Below are positions 9,083 to 16,938 of a DNA stretch of 64,000 nucleotides, piece after piece. Every line of letters starts with the position of its first letter. Position 1 is the first letter of the stretch. Source of the stretch: Planobacterium oryzisoli (GTDB lineage Bacteria; Bacteroidota; Bacteroidia; Flavobacteriales; Weeksellaceae); contig NZ_JADKYY010000001.1 of NCBI RefSeq assembly GCF_015354315.1, positions 124,001-188,000 on the forward strand. Direction: 5' to 3'. Position numbers and translations under genes: made by a program. A model generated the notes under the pieces. The model worked only from the letters and a program-made list of their open reading frames with translations. It was not told where the DNA came from and made no database searches.

Positions 9083-9451
9083 ATGGCAATGAGAAACAGT
9101 GTAAGTTTAATTGGAAGGGCTGGTAGCAAAGCAGAAATTATAACTTTCGAGAAAGGAGGAACTAAAGCAAGTGTAGCGCTAGCGACCCATGATTATTACA
9201 TTAATGCTTTGGGAGATCGAGTAGATGAGACCCAGTGGCACAATTTGGTGGCTTTTGGAAGAAATGCCAATTATATGCAAACAGCAGTTAACAAAGGATC
9301 GCAGATGGCGGTGGAAGGGAAGTTGATACATCGCAGTTACGAGACTGCCTCCGGAGAGATCCGCTACGTGACGGAAATCCGAGTCAACGATGTTGTGGTC
9401 TTTGATGTGGAGCATGATGACCAAAAGCAAAACGCCAAAGTAGCACAGTAA
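9083..9451 (+). CDS. ssb: Single-stranded DNA-binding protein, short form
   Basis: A 122-residue OB-fold SSB: NSVSLIGRAGSKAEI, VALATHDYYIN, TQWHNLVAFGRNANY, GSQMAVEGKLIHRSYE and the closing VNDVVVFD are classical. After the fold only about 12 residues remain (DDQKQNAKVAQ), without the acidic DDDIPF-like tip that recruits partner proteins. It may therefore be an accessory SSB rather than the replicative one. It is also not in the rpsF-rpsR operon (52.5-53.2 kb), where many bacteria carry ssb. It sits 80 bases before the hisS start with no terminator between. Confidence 0.92.
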   Translation: MAMRNSVSLIGRAGSKAEIITFEKGGTKASVALATHDYYINALGDRVDETQWHNLVAFGRNANYMQTAVNKGSQMAVEGKLIHRSYETASGEIRYVTEIRVNDVVVFDVEHDDQKQNAKVAQ

Positions 9452-9481
9452 GGAGGATTAGTGATTCATACTAATTTTGTT

Positions 9482-9489
9482 TATTTTTG
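9482..9489 (+). promoter_or_regulatory. -7 promoter element of hisS
   Basis: TATTTTTG matches TAnnTTTG. It includes the TTG at 9487 that opens the longest frame, so that TTG is unlikely to be the translation start. No good -33 TTG is seen. Confidence 0.5.
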
Positions 9490-9531
9490 CAACCGGCTGC
9501 ACCACAAAACTATGTGCAGCAACTCGATTCT

Positions 9532-10875
9532 ATGAAGCCATCCTTAGCAAAAGGTACGCGAGATTTTGTTTCGCTTGATGTTCTTAAGCGCCGAAGTGTA
9601 ATTTCGGTTCTTCAGAGAAATTTTGAATTGTTCGGTTACCAACCGCTGGAAACACCAAGTTTTGAGAATTTAAGTACGCTTACTGGAAAGTACGGTGAAG
9701 AAGGGGACCGATTGATTTTCAAAATATTGAACTCGGGGGACTATCTAGCTAAAGTGAACGACCAGGATCTAAATAGCAGAAGCTCTCAGAAACTTACCAA
9801 TCAAATTTCTGATAAAGCATTGCGGTATGACCTTACAGTACCTTTTGCCCGGTTTGTAGCTATGAATCACGGTAAACTCTCCTTTCCTTTCAAGAGGTAT
9901 CAAATTCAGCCGGTTTGGAGAGCCGACAGACCGCAAAAAGGTAGATTTAGAGAATTCTACCAGTGTGATGCAGATGTTGTAGGAAGTACTAGTTTGTTTC
10001 AAGAAATTGAGCTTTTACGATTGTATTTTAAGACATTCCGTGAACTAGGCATTAAGATCCAGGTGCATATGAACAACCGGAAGATCCTTTCCGCTCTCGC
10101 TCAATATGCAGAAATTTCCGATCAGTTGATTGATTTTACTGTCGCTCTGGATAAACTTGATAAAATTGGTGAGGGAGGCGTTCGTGAAGAACTTAAAACT
10201 AAGGGAATTTCGGATGAAGCGATTGCTAAATTGGAATTTTTATTCGATAGCAACAGCACACATGAGAAGATAGTCCAAAAACTACGCGAGATATTCGAGG
10301 GGATACCTATAGGCCTTGAAGGAGTAGAGGAACTGGATTTTGTATTTTCAGCGTTTGCCGATTCCTCTGATTTGGTTTTTAACATTACTCTAGCCCGTGG
10401 ACTTGATTATTATACAGGAGCAATCTTCGAGGTGAAGGCCCAAGAGGTAGAGATGGGCTCTGTTGGTGGTGGCGGCAGGTATAACAATCTTACAGAAGTA
10501 TTTGGTGTAAAAGATGTGCCAGGAGTAGGAATTTCCTTTGGTTTGGACCGAATAGTCTTGGTGATGGAAGAATTGGGGCTTTTTGAAACAATTACGGCAC
10601 CACCAGTACAATACCTTTTTGTTAATTACGGCTCAGAGGAAGCCCTTAAAAGCCTTACAATAATAGATAAGTTGCGGGAACATGGAATTTCCTCTGAACT
10701 CTATCCTGAGGCTTCAAAACTTAAAAAACAATTTGCATACGTTGAGAAGAAAGCCATTCCTTATATGGTATTTTATGGTTCCAATGAAATTGAGAATAAG
10801 GAACTAACTATCAAAGACATGGTAGTTGGATCGCAACACACAATTCCAATCGAAACTTTTTTCTCCACCTTATAA
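9532..10875 (+). CDS. hisS: Histidyl-tRNA synthetase
   Basis: A 447-residue class II synthetase charging tRNA-His. Recognisable motifs are KGTRDF at the start, [13 protein letters not shown], the motif 2 region [14 protein letters not shown], the histidine-specific [13 protein letters not shown], and GGGGRYNNL with [11 protein letters not shown] (motif 3). A C-terminal anticodon-binding domain begins near [10 protein letters not shown] start at ATG 9532 ([12 protein letters not shown]) because the longer TTG start at 9487 lies in the -7 box and adds 15 residues without family similarity. Confidence 0.95.
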   Translation: MKPSLAKGTRDFVSLDVLKRRSVISVLQRNFELFGYQPLETPSFENLSTLTGKYGEEGDRLIFKILNSGDYLAKVNDQDLNSRSSQKLTNQISDKALRYDLTVPFARFVAMNHGKLSFPFKRYQIQPVWRADRPQKGRFREFYQCDADVVGSTSLFQEIELLRLYFKTFRELGIKIQVHMNNRKILSALAQYAEISDQLIDFTVALDKLDKIGEGGVREELKTKGISDEAIAKLEFLFDSNSTHEKIVQKLREIFEGIPIGLEGVEELDFVFSAFADSSDLVFNITLARGLDYYTGAIFEVKAQEVEMGSVGGGGRYNNLTEVFGVKDVPGVGISFGLDRIVLVMEELGLFETITAPPVQYLFVNYGSEEALKSLTIIDKLREHGISSELYPEASKLKKQFAYVEKKAIPYMVFYGSNEIENKELTIKDMVVGSQHTIPIETFFSTL

Positions 10876-10880
10876 CTAAA

Positions 10881-10905
10881 AACAGCCCTTATGTGGGCTG
10901 TTCTA
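10881..10905. terminator. Hairpin between convergent hisS and the YtxH-like gene
   Basis: AACAGCCC (10881-10888) pairs perfectly with GGGCTGTT (10895-10902). The T tract is weak, so termination efficiency is uncertain. Confidence 0.6.
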
Positions 10906-10945
10906 GTATAATATAATATTAAGTATGAATGTGATTTGGTGAATG

Positions 10946-11245
10946 CTACATATGTTGATTTACATCACTACGTACTTCACTTGCTTTTGTTTCCGCTTTT
11001 GCGCTAAATTCTTCTGCTTTTGACTTCGCTTGAGCAGTCAAATCTCCCGCTTTACTTTGGACTTGAGAAGCTAAATCGTTTGCTTTCGTTTTCAGATCAC
11101 CTCCCCACTTATTAAAATTGTCTTTAGCATTGCTTAACTGATCTTTTACTTTTTGCTGCTGCTCAGGAGTGGAATTTTTGTATTTCCAAAAAGCAAATGC
11201 TCCTAAACCTAGTAGTGCCAAAAGGCCGTTTCTTTTATTTCCCAT
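10946..11245 (-). CDS. YtxH/LEA-like helical repeat protein, membrane-anchored
   Basis: 99 residues. A short hydrophobic segment near the N-terminus (LLALLGLGAFAFW) could anchor it. The remainder is a charged, alanine-rich amphipathic helix with repeated units resembling KSKAGDLTAQA, KSKAEEFSAKA and ETKASEV, as in YtxH-type or LEA-like stress proteins. Such proteins are often general-stress induced; no function can be assigned from sequence. It is co-oriented with iaaA and cphB but lies 102 bases downstream of iaaA, so its membership in that operon is uncertain. Confidence 0.72.
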   Translation of the reverse strand: MGNKRNGLLALLGLGAFAFWKYKNSTPEQQQKVKDQLSNAKDNFNKWGGDLKTKANDLASQVQSKAGDLTAQAKSKAEEFSAKAETKASEVRSDVNQHM

Positions 11246-11347
11246 AATTCAAATTTTTAAAGATTTAATGTTACCACTATGTATGTAAATTACGTGCCAA
11301 TAACTATATCATCTTATTAAAATTTTGTTAAAATAAAAGCTGTAGTA

Positions 11348-12196
11348 TCAAGAAAATATTTCAAGAGCATCGCCATCGAAACAAGCAAAAACCATTTTAG
11401 GGTGTGAATCTTTGTAGTAATGTTTTCCAGTGGAATCAAGTACTATTGCGCCGGCAAAACCATTAAATTGCTCTAGTTCTCTAAATGTTCTCTCCACCGC
11501 TTGTTCCACCGAGTTCCCGTCTGTGACCCGGGTCACAATTTTCACTGCTGTAGCATTGCTAACAATATCTTCTCCTACCCCAGTGCAGCTTACTGCGGCA
11601 TGTTGGTTGGCGTAATTGCCGGCAACAGTTGCTGAGTCCGAGACGCGTCCTGGGATTTCGAAACCTTTTCCACCGGTAGAAGTTCCTGCGGCCAACTTGC
11701 CCTCATGGTCTAGTACCACACACCCTACAGTGCCTCTTCCCAATGATTTCTTTTTATCTAAGTATTCCATCTCGCGCTGTGGAGTCTTGGGATTGTAATA
11801 ACCGTAGCCTGCCTCGCGGGCAAAATCGTTGGCCCCAGCACCACTTAAGATTCGATCGTCTAGTTTTTCATTCATTATGCTTTGGGCAACGAGGATAGGA
11901 TTTCTAACATTCTCTATATTGATTACCCCGGTCATCATTTGATTTGACCCGTCCATCAATGCTGCGCTCATGCGTACTGTTCCGTCGCTTTGTATTTGGG
12001 AACCAGTACCTGCGTTAAAGAGGGGGTCGTCTTCGAGTTGGCCAACTGCATAAGCAGCCGTTTCTAAGGCAGAGTGAGTCTGAAGATAGTTCCACGAGGT
12101 ACGGATAATATGTTCCAGAGCGCTTTGTTTTAACAGTTTGGTTTCTGTGCTCTGGTCACTTTCAGAGAAAAAGCCACCGTGTATAAGTAGTTTCAT
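11348..12196 (-). CDS. iaaA: Isoaspartyl peptidase / plant-type asparaginase (Ntn hydrolase)
   Basis: 282 residues. These enzymes are made as a proenzyme that cleaves itself before a threonine; here the motif is GRGTVG with T156 as predicted nucleophile, followed by GTSTGGKGFEIPGRVSDS and CTGVGEDI (substrate loop). It hydrolyses beta-aspartyl dipeptides. Its start overlaps the cphB stop by 4 bases (ATGA), so the two are translationally coupled. In this setting the likely substrate is beta-Asp-Arg released from cyanophycin by CphB. At 282 residues it is slightly shorter than E. coli IaaA (about 320). No signal peptide is seen, so it is probably cytoplasmic. Confidence 0.92.
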   Translation of the reverse strand: MKLLIHGGFFSESDQSTETKLLKQSALEHIIRTSWNYLQTHSALETAAYAVGQLEDDPLFNAGTGSQIQSDGTVRMSAALMDGSNQMMTGVINIENVRNPILVAQSIMNEKLDDRILSGAGANDFAREAGYGYYNPKTPQREMEYLDKKKSLGRGTVGCVVLDHEGKLAAGTSTGGKGFEIPGRVSDSATVAGNYANQHAAVSCTGVGEDIVSNATAVKIVTRVTDGNSVEQAVERTFRELEQFNGFAGAIVLDSTGKHYYKDSHPKMVFACFDGDALEIFS

Positions 12197-13089
12197 AAAG
12201 GATGGGGGTTAGTGAGTTGGGGCTGGTATTGAGAGTTCACAATATGCATTTCCTTGGTAGTTAAGTCAAAGAAATCATTTTGAGACATTACATGAACTGT
12301 GAGGTTGTCTATTGAGATGGGTTCTCCGATATTTATATTAGTAAGGTTTGTATCTTTAATAAACCTGCCGTCCACAAGAATCACGAGACCTGAACCTACT
12401 GCAGTCATTCTGTTTTGGTATATAAAAAGACCTGTATCCTCGCCCAAACCAATGCCTAGCGTTCTAGGATTGTTTACAACGGCTTGAAAAAGCCTTCCTA
12501 TTCTTCCTCTTTGTACAAAGTGGGTGTCAATGAGCACATTGTCAATGAAACCTAAACCCTGAGTAGTTTTAATTTCGCCTTTAAGGAGTGCTTCACTACT
12601 AGATCCTTGGTAAATCATGTTTTCCGATGCCGCCGCTGCACCAGCGCTGGTACCTGCGTACACAAAGTTTTCATTAATATATTTATCCAAGATAATGTCA
12701 TGAAAACGTGTCCCCCCTAGAATGGAAGTGAGTCGTAGCTGATCTCCTCCGGTAAACATTACCACATCTGCCTCACGGGCTCGTTTCATGAACTCTTCAC
12801 TATTAGCTTCCTCTCGTCGTGTAAGATCCATAATGTGTACATCTTTTGCACCTAAGAACTCGAACGCTCTCTTGTATTCAGGACCTACGATTTGTGGAAT
12901 TTGCGAAGCGGTTGGTATGACCTCAATACGCGATTCTATTCCTTTACAAGATTCATCTATGATCTTGCGCATTATACCTTTTTCAAAGAAATTAAGGTTT
13001 TGCTCGATATTAGCATCGTAATCGGTCTCTGCGAAGCTGCCTTTATTAACAGCACCACCTATAACTATTAGTTTTCCTGCTGGCGTCAT
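12193..13089 (-). CDS. cphB: Cyanophycinase (peptidase S51)
   Basis: 298 residues, close to the family's usual length. The serine protease fold of S51 is marked by IVIGGAVNKG at the N-terminus, MFTGGDQLRL (114-117 GGDQ), the nucleophile elbow AGTSAGA with S148, and DTHFVQRGRIGRL (188-200), which supplies the catalytic histidine region. It is an exo-type enzyme that releases beta-Asp-Arg dipeptides from cyanophycin. There is no signal peptide, so it acts on intracellular polymer. It is the first gene of a two-gene operon with iaaA and divergent from cphA, sharing a 183-base regulatory region. Confidence 0.93.
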   Translation of the reverse strand: MTPAGKLIVIGGAVNKGSFAETDYDANIEQNLNFFEKGIMRKIIDESCKGIESRIEVIPTASQIPQIVGPEYKRAFEFLGAKDVHIMDLTRREEANSEEFMKRAREADVVMFTGGDQLRLTSILGGTRFHDIILDKYINENFVYAGTSAGAAAASENMIYQGSSSEALLKGEIKTTQGLGFIDNVLIDTHFVQRGRIGRLFQAVVNNPRTLGIGLGEDTGLFIYQNRMTAVGSGLVILVDGRFIKDTNLTNINIGEPISIDNLTVHVMSQNDFFDLTTKEMHIVNSQYQPQLTNPHPL

Positions 13090-13109
13090 ACTTTAATATT
13101 AAAACAATT

Positions 13110-13141
13110 TTGCGCAACAAAATTCGCTCCGAATCTGCGAA
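13110..13141. promoter_or_regulatory. Palindromic sequences between cphB and cphA
   Basis: TTGCGCAA (13110-13117) is a perfect palindrome. Just beside it, TTCGC (13123-13127) and GCGAA (13137-13141) form an inverted repeat with a 9-base spacer. Both lie 20-50 bases upstream of the cphB start. They could be an operator for the divergent cluster, but short repeats like these also occur by chance. Confidence 0.3.
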
Positions 13142-13232
13142 CTTTGTAGTAATTAGCAGTTCTAATATAATATTTTCCTTTGAAGGTTACACTATTTTCA
13201 CGCTTGAAAATAATATGGGAAGAGATTTACTA

Positions 13233-13240
13233 TATCTTTG
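13233..13240 (+). promoter_or_regulatory. -7 promoter element of cphA
   Basis: TATCTTTG fits TAnnTTTG, 32 bases before the cphA ATG. The nearest upstream TTG (13204-13206) is 26 bases away, longer than ideal. Confidence 0.5.
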
Positions 13241-13272
13241 GTACCAAGAAAGCTAATAACATTAAGAAATAA

Positions 13273-15903
13273 ATGAAAATAGAGAAAATACAGGTTTTAC
13301 GAGGTCCCAACATCTGGAGTATTCGTCGTAAGAAACTAATCCAAATGCGTCTGGACCTTGAGGAGATGGAACAGTCTCCGACAAATAAAATTCCTGGCTT
13401 TCGGGAGCGTTTGGAAAACATAATGCCCAGTCTTTACTCACACCGTTGTTCTGAGGGCAAACCTGGTGGGCTTTTTCAACGCATTGAGATGGGAACTTGG
13501 ATGGGCCACGTAATTGAACATATTGCTTTAGAGCTTCAAACTCTAGCTGGTATGGATACGGGATTTGGACGTACCCGCGAAACCAAGACACCAGGGGTAT
13601 ACAATGTTGTATTTAGCTATATAGAGGAAAATGCAGGAGTTATGGCGGCTAAGGAAGCTGTAAAATTAGCTGAATGCGTCATAGACGATAGAGATTATGA
13701 TCTACAGGAATGCATTTTTAGGTTAAAACAAACTCGAGAACGAGAACGGCTTGGGCCTTCGACCGGGAGCATTGTGGAAGAGGCGGAATCTCGTAATATT
13801 CCATGGATACGCTTGGGCAAAAACTCTCTGGTCCAATTGGGTTATGGGATTCATCAGCAGCGTTTTCAAGCAACAATAACTGGTAATACAAGCTCCATTG
13901 CAGTGGATATAGCTTGCAATAAAGAGCTGACTAAGAAGATGCTAGATGAAGCCGCTATTCCTGTACCCAAAGGGGGACTGGTATACTCTATTGACGAACT
14001 TGAATCGACCATTACTAAAATTGGATATCCTATAGTACTAAAACCACTCGACGGAAACCACGGTCGTGGCCAATCCATCAACGTGAATGACTGGGATACG
14101 GCAGTAAAGGGTTTTGAACTTGCCCAGCAAATCAGTAGTAGGGTAATTGTGGAGCGCTTTATAACAGGATATGATTTTAGGGTTCTTGTAGTGAATCACA
14201 AAATGGTTGCTGCAGCCAGAAGAATGCCTGCAAATGTGGTGGGTGACGGTGAAAGAACCATTTCTCAGCTCATTGACATTGAGAATAAAGATCCCCGGCG
14301 GGGCTACGGGCATGAAAATATGCTTACTGAAATAGTAGTGGATTCCTCGACGTTGGATCTTCTGGAAAAGAACGGCTTTCATTTGGAGTCCGTACCTCAA
14401 AAAGGAGAGATTGTTTTTCTCAAATCCACCGCAAACTTGTCCACCGGGGGGACTTCAAGTGATGTAACGGACATGATTCACCCGGACAATATTACTATGT
14501 GCGAACGTATTTCTAAGATTATTGGTCTGGACGTATGCGGAATTGATATTATGGCTGAAAATCTAACTCAGCCACTTAAGGAGACTGGAGGATGTATCCT
14601 TGAAGTAAATGCCGCGCCAGGCTTTAGGATGCATTTATCTCCAAGTGATGGTCTGCCGAGAAATGTTGCTGCCCCAGTGGTGGATATGCTTTATCCCCCG
14701 GGTAAGCCTTACCGCATTCCGATCATTGCAGTAACTGGAACCAATGGAAAGACAACTACCACACGGCTGATTTCACATATTGTAAAAAACAATGGATACC
14801 GCGTGGGTTTCACTACCTCAGACGGGATTTACATTCAAAACACCTTACTAACGAAAGGAGATACTACCGGTCCGGTCTCTGCCGAGTTTATACTAAAGGA
14901 CCCTACGGTCGAGTTTGCCGTGCTGGAAACAGCAAGAGGAGGAATCCTTCGCTCTGGTCTTGGCTTTGGAACTTGTGATATAGGAGTATTAACCAACATT
15001 AAGGAAGACCATTTGGGTATGAACGACATCCATTCCCTACGGGATCTTACTAGAGTAAAGCGGGTAGTACTTGACAGCGTTAAGAAAAGTGGTTGGTGCA
15101 TACTCAATGCGGATGATGAATATTCGATGAGACTATCGGGTGATTTGGATGCAAAGGTAGCGTTGTTCAGCTTGGACGAAAATAACCCCCACATTGTAAA
15201 ATTATCCAGGGAAGGTAAGACTACCTGTGTCTACGAGGAAGGTTTCGTCACCATAAAGAAAGGAGACTGGAAAATAAGAATTACTAAAGTTCAGAACATT
15301 CCTATCACCATGGAAGGAAAAGCCAAATTTATGATTTCCAATGTTCTGGCGGCCAGTTTGGCAACCTACCTGTACGGATTTGCAATAGAAGATATAGCAA
15401 TGGCTCTTCGAACTTTTATTCCCAGTGCCCAACTTACACCCGGACGACTCAACGTCTTTAAATTCAAGAACTTCAAAGTAATGATTGATTTCGCACATAA
15501 TCCTGCAGGTTACGAGGCCATTGCGGAATACTTAAGCAATGTTGAGGCAACCAAGAAAATTGGTATTATTTCTGGGGTGGGCGATCGTAGGGACGAAGAT
15601 ATTCGGAAATGTGGACAGATTGCAGGTCAAATGTTTGACTACATTATCATAAGAAACGAAAAACATCTGCGTGGTCGTACAGAAGACGAAATAAACGGTC
15701 TTATTATCGATGGAATCAATTCCTCGGGTCGTAATGTAAGTTATGAGTGTATACCCAAAGAAATCGAAGCATTAAAGCATGCGATGGGAATGGCTGAAGA
15801 AGGTACTTTTATCACCGCATTAAGTGATGTAGTAGACAATGCCATAGATTTAGTGCAGGATTACCAACACCGAGAAAGTCAAGAAGAAAACAATCCAAAT
15901 TAG
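13273..15903 (+). CDS. cphA: Cyanophycin synthetase
   Basis: An 876-residue enzyme, typical length for CphA1, that builds multi-L-arginyl-poly-L-aspartate from Asp, Arg and ATP. Three regions are seen. The N domain includes a GHVIEH segment (H79, E82, H83). The ATP-grasp domain (about 215-480) has KPLDGNHGRGQS and ends in VNAAPGFRMHLSPSDG. The Mur-ligase-like domain has P-loop GTNGKTTTTRL near 489, LETARGGILRSGLGF, NIKEDHLG, and HNPAGYEA. All look intact, so both Asp- and Arg-adding activities are expected. It is divergent from cphB-iaaA and followed by a large stem-loop. Confidence 0.96.
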   Translation: MKIEKIQVLRGPNIWSIRRKKLIQMRLDLEEMEQSPTNKIPGFRERLENIMPSLYSHRCSEGKPGGLFQRIEMGTWMGHVIEHIALELQTLAGMDTGFGRTRETKTPGVYNVVFSYIEENAGVMAAKEAVKLAECVIDDRDYDLQECIFRLKQTRERERLGPSTGSIVEEAESRNIPWIRLGKNSLVQLGYGIHQQRFQATITGNTSSIAVDIACNKELTKKMLDEAAIPVPKGGLVYSIDELESTITKIGYPIVLKPLDGNHGRGQSINVNDWDTAVKGFELAQQISSRVIVERFITGYDFRVLVVNHKMVAAARRMPANVVGDGERTISQLIDIENKDPRRGYGHENMLTEIVVDSSTLDLLEKNGFHLESVPQKGEIVFLKSTANLSTGGTSSDVTDMIHPDNITMCERISKIIGLDVCGIDIMAENLTQPLKETGGCILEVNAAPGFRMHLSPSDGLPRNVAAPVVDMLYPPGKPYRIPIIAVTGTNGKTTTTRLISHIVKNNGYRVGFTTSDGIYIQNTLLTKGDTTGPVSAEFILKDPTVEFAVLETARGGILRSGLGFGTCDIGVLTNIKEDHLGMNDIHSLRDLTRVKRVVLDSVKKSGWCILNADDEYSMRLSGDLDAKVALFSLDENNPHIVKLSREGKTTCVYEEGFVTIKKGDWKIRITKVQNIPITMEGKAKFMISNVLAASLATYLYGFAIEDIAMALRTFIPSAQLTPGRLNVFKFKNFKVMIDFAHNPAGYEAIAEYLSNVEATKKIGIISGVGDRRDEDIRKCGQIAGQMFDYIIIRNEKHLRGRTEDEINGLIIDGINSSGRNVSYECIPKEIEALKHAMGMAEEGTFITALSDVVDNAIDLVQDYQHRESQEENNPN

Positions 15904-15912
15904 GTATAAGAG

Positions 15913-15990
15913 AAACTGCTCTATATTGGACAGCCCTTGGATAGTATATTATCTTAGGTCCAGTCCGGAATAGAGCAGTTTTGTTTTAAT
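15913..15990. terminator. Long stem-loop after cphA, likely bidirectional terminator
   Basis: A 12-bp perfect stem, AAACTGCTCTAT (15913-15924) with ATAGAGCAGTTT (15970-15981), encloses 45 bases containing a nested TGGAC/GTCCA pair and is followed by TTGTTTT. It separates cphA from the convergent 66-residue gene. The loop is unusually large for an intrinsic terminator. Confidence 0.6.
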
Positions 15991-16186
15991 CTTCAGTGTT
16001 GTCTGTTTTTCCACTGTCTGCAGTATCGGACGAATCACTCACGTCTTCTTTGGTAATATCCGGAGGACTTTGGTTTTCAGAGGCCGGGGGGATGTTAGGA
16101 AAATCTTGATTTTGCTTCTTGCGCTCGGACTCATTAGTATGTTCAAAGTCGGTGTTATCCTTAGGATGTGAATCATGGTGTATCAT
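15986..16186 (-). CDS. Small acidic low-complexity protein, unknown
   Basis: 66 residues, rich in Asp, Glu, Ser, Asn and Pro (for example DVSDSSDTADSGKTDNTED at the C-terminus), with no hydrophobic segment or known motif; probably disordered. It starts 5 bases after the DUF4230 gene stop, in the same direction, so it may be translated from the same mRNA. Its coding status rests only on this spacing and on the open frame, and no function can be given. Confidence 0.45.
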   Translation of the reverse strand: MIHHDSHPKDNTDFEHTNESERKKQNQDFPNIPPASENQSPPDITKEDVSDSSDTADSGKTDNTED

Positions 16187-16191
16187 AATGT

Positions 16192-16812
16192 CTATAATTT
16201 AGTGGTGTCGATTTTACCGGTTTTATCAACAATTTTATAATCCAGAGCTTTGGCTAAAACAAAGATCTGATCAAGATTCTGCATTAACTGTCTTCGCCCA
16301 TCACTTAGTAGCTGTTCACGATTAACCCTCTTTACGGCTGCATCTTTGGCGGATTTTTGAATTTTCTGAATGTCACTCTCGTCAAATCGGTTGAAAAAAG
16401 AGTCGTTTAGAGAGCTGATTTCCACACTCGGTGTTATTTTGAGTTCTGGTGAGGGTAACTCTTCGATTATCAGTTGCCTGTTTACGCTGTCTACATCCAG
16501 TCTCATTTTATTTAAGTCGTAGGAAACCTGCGCATTAGTCTTTGTAAATGTCATTATTTCTTTATCCATGGCTGGAAGTAATCCTCCGCCTAAAATTTCT
16601 GTACTCATTTTAGTTCGCTGCATGGTTGAGAAGTCCTGTTCCATTACCACCATTTTATTCATCTTGCGGATTTGATTGGTGATTATGTAGTGGTCATTTG
16701 AAATTTCAGGCTCTTTGGTGCTTAATAGAGCGCGAAAAACTAATCCCAGCAGTAGCATGGTTATTAGTCCTAAGATAAAAGCAGCTAGAAAGCGCTGTTT
16801 GTTTATATTCAT
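16192..16812 (-). CDS. DUF4230 membrane-anchored protein
   Basis: 206 residues. One N-terminal transmembrane helix (FILGLITMLLLGLVFRALL) is followed by a soluble domain matching the DUF4230 pattern: IRKMNKMVVMEQDF, an ILGG segment, AQVSYDLNKMRLDVD, and a helical C-terminus AAVKRVNREQLL. The domain probably faces the periplasm. Function is unknown for the family. The 66-residue acidic gene follows 5 bases later. Upstream lies the acyl-CoA dehydrogenase, separated by a terminator. Confidence 0.8.
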   Translation of the reverse strand: MNINKQRFLAAFILGLITMLLLGLVFRALLSTKEPEISNDHYIITNQIRKMNKMVVMEQDFSTMQRTKMSTEILGGGLLPAMDKEIMTFTKTNAQVSYDLNKMRLDVDSVNRQLIIEELPSPELKITPSVEISSLNDSFFNRFDESDIQKIQKSAKDAAVKRVNREQLLSDGRRQLMQNLDQIFVLAKALDYKIVDKTGKIDTTKL

Positions 16813-16881
16813 AAAAGGTTACTGTCTTTTGTAGTTCTTCTTCAATAAGTTTGCCATTTGGTCACTTTGCACAAAAGAATC

Positions 16882-16919
16882 AAAAATGCCCAGAAAAGTA
16901 AACTTTTGTGGGCATTTTT
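16882..16919 (-). terminator. Terminator of the acyl-CoA dehydrogenase gene
   Basis: AAAAATGCCC (16882-16891) pairs with GGGCATTTTT (16910-16919), with a nested AAAAG/CTTTT stem. Read leftwards from the gene ending at 16939 it gives a hairpin followed by T residues. Confidence 0.8.
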
Positions 16920-16938
16920 ATAATACTTAAGAAAATGA

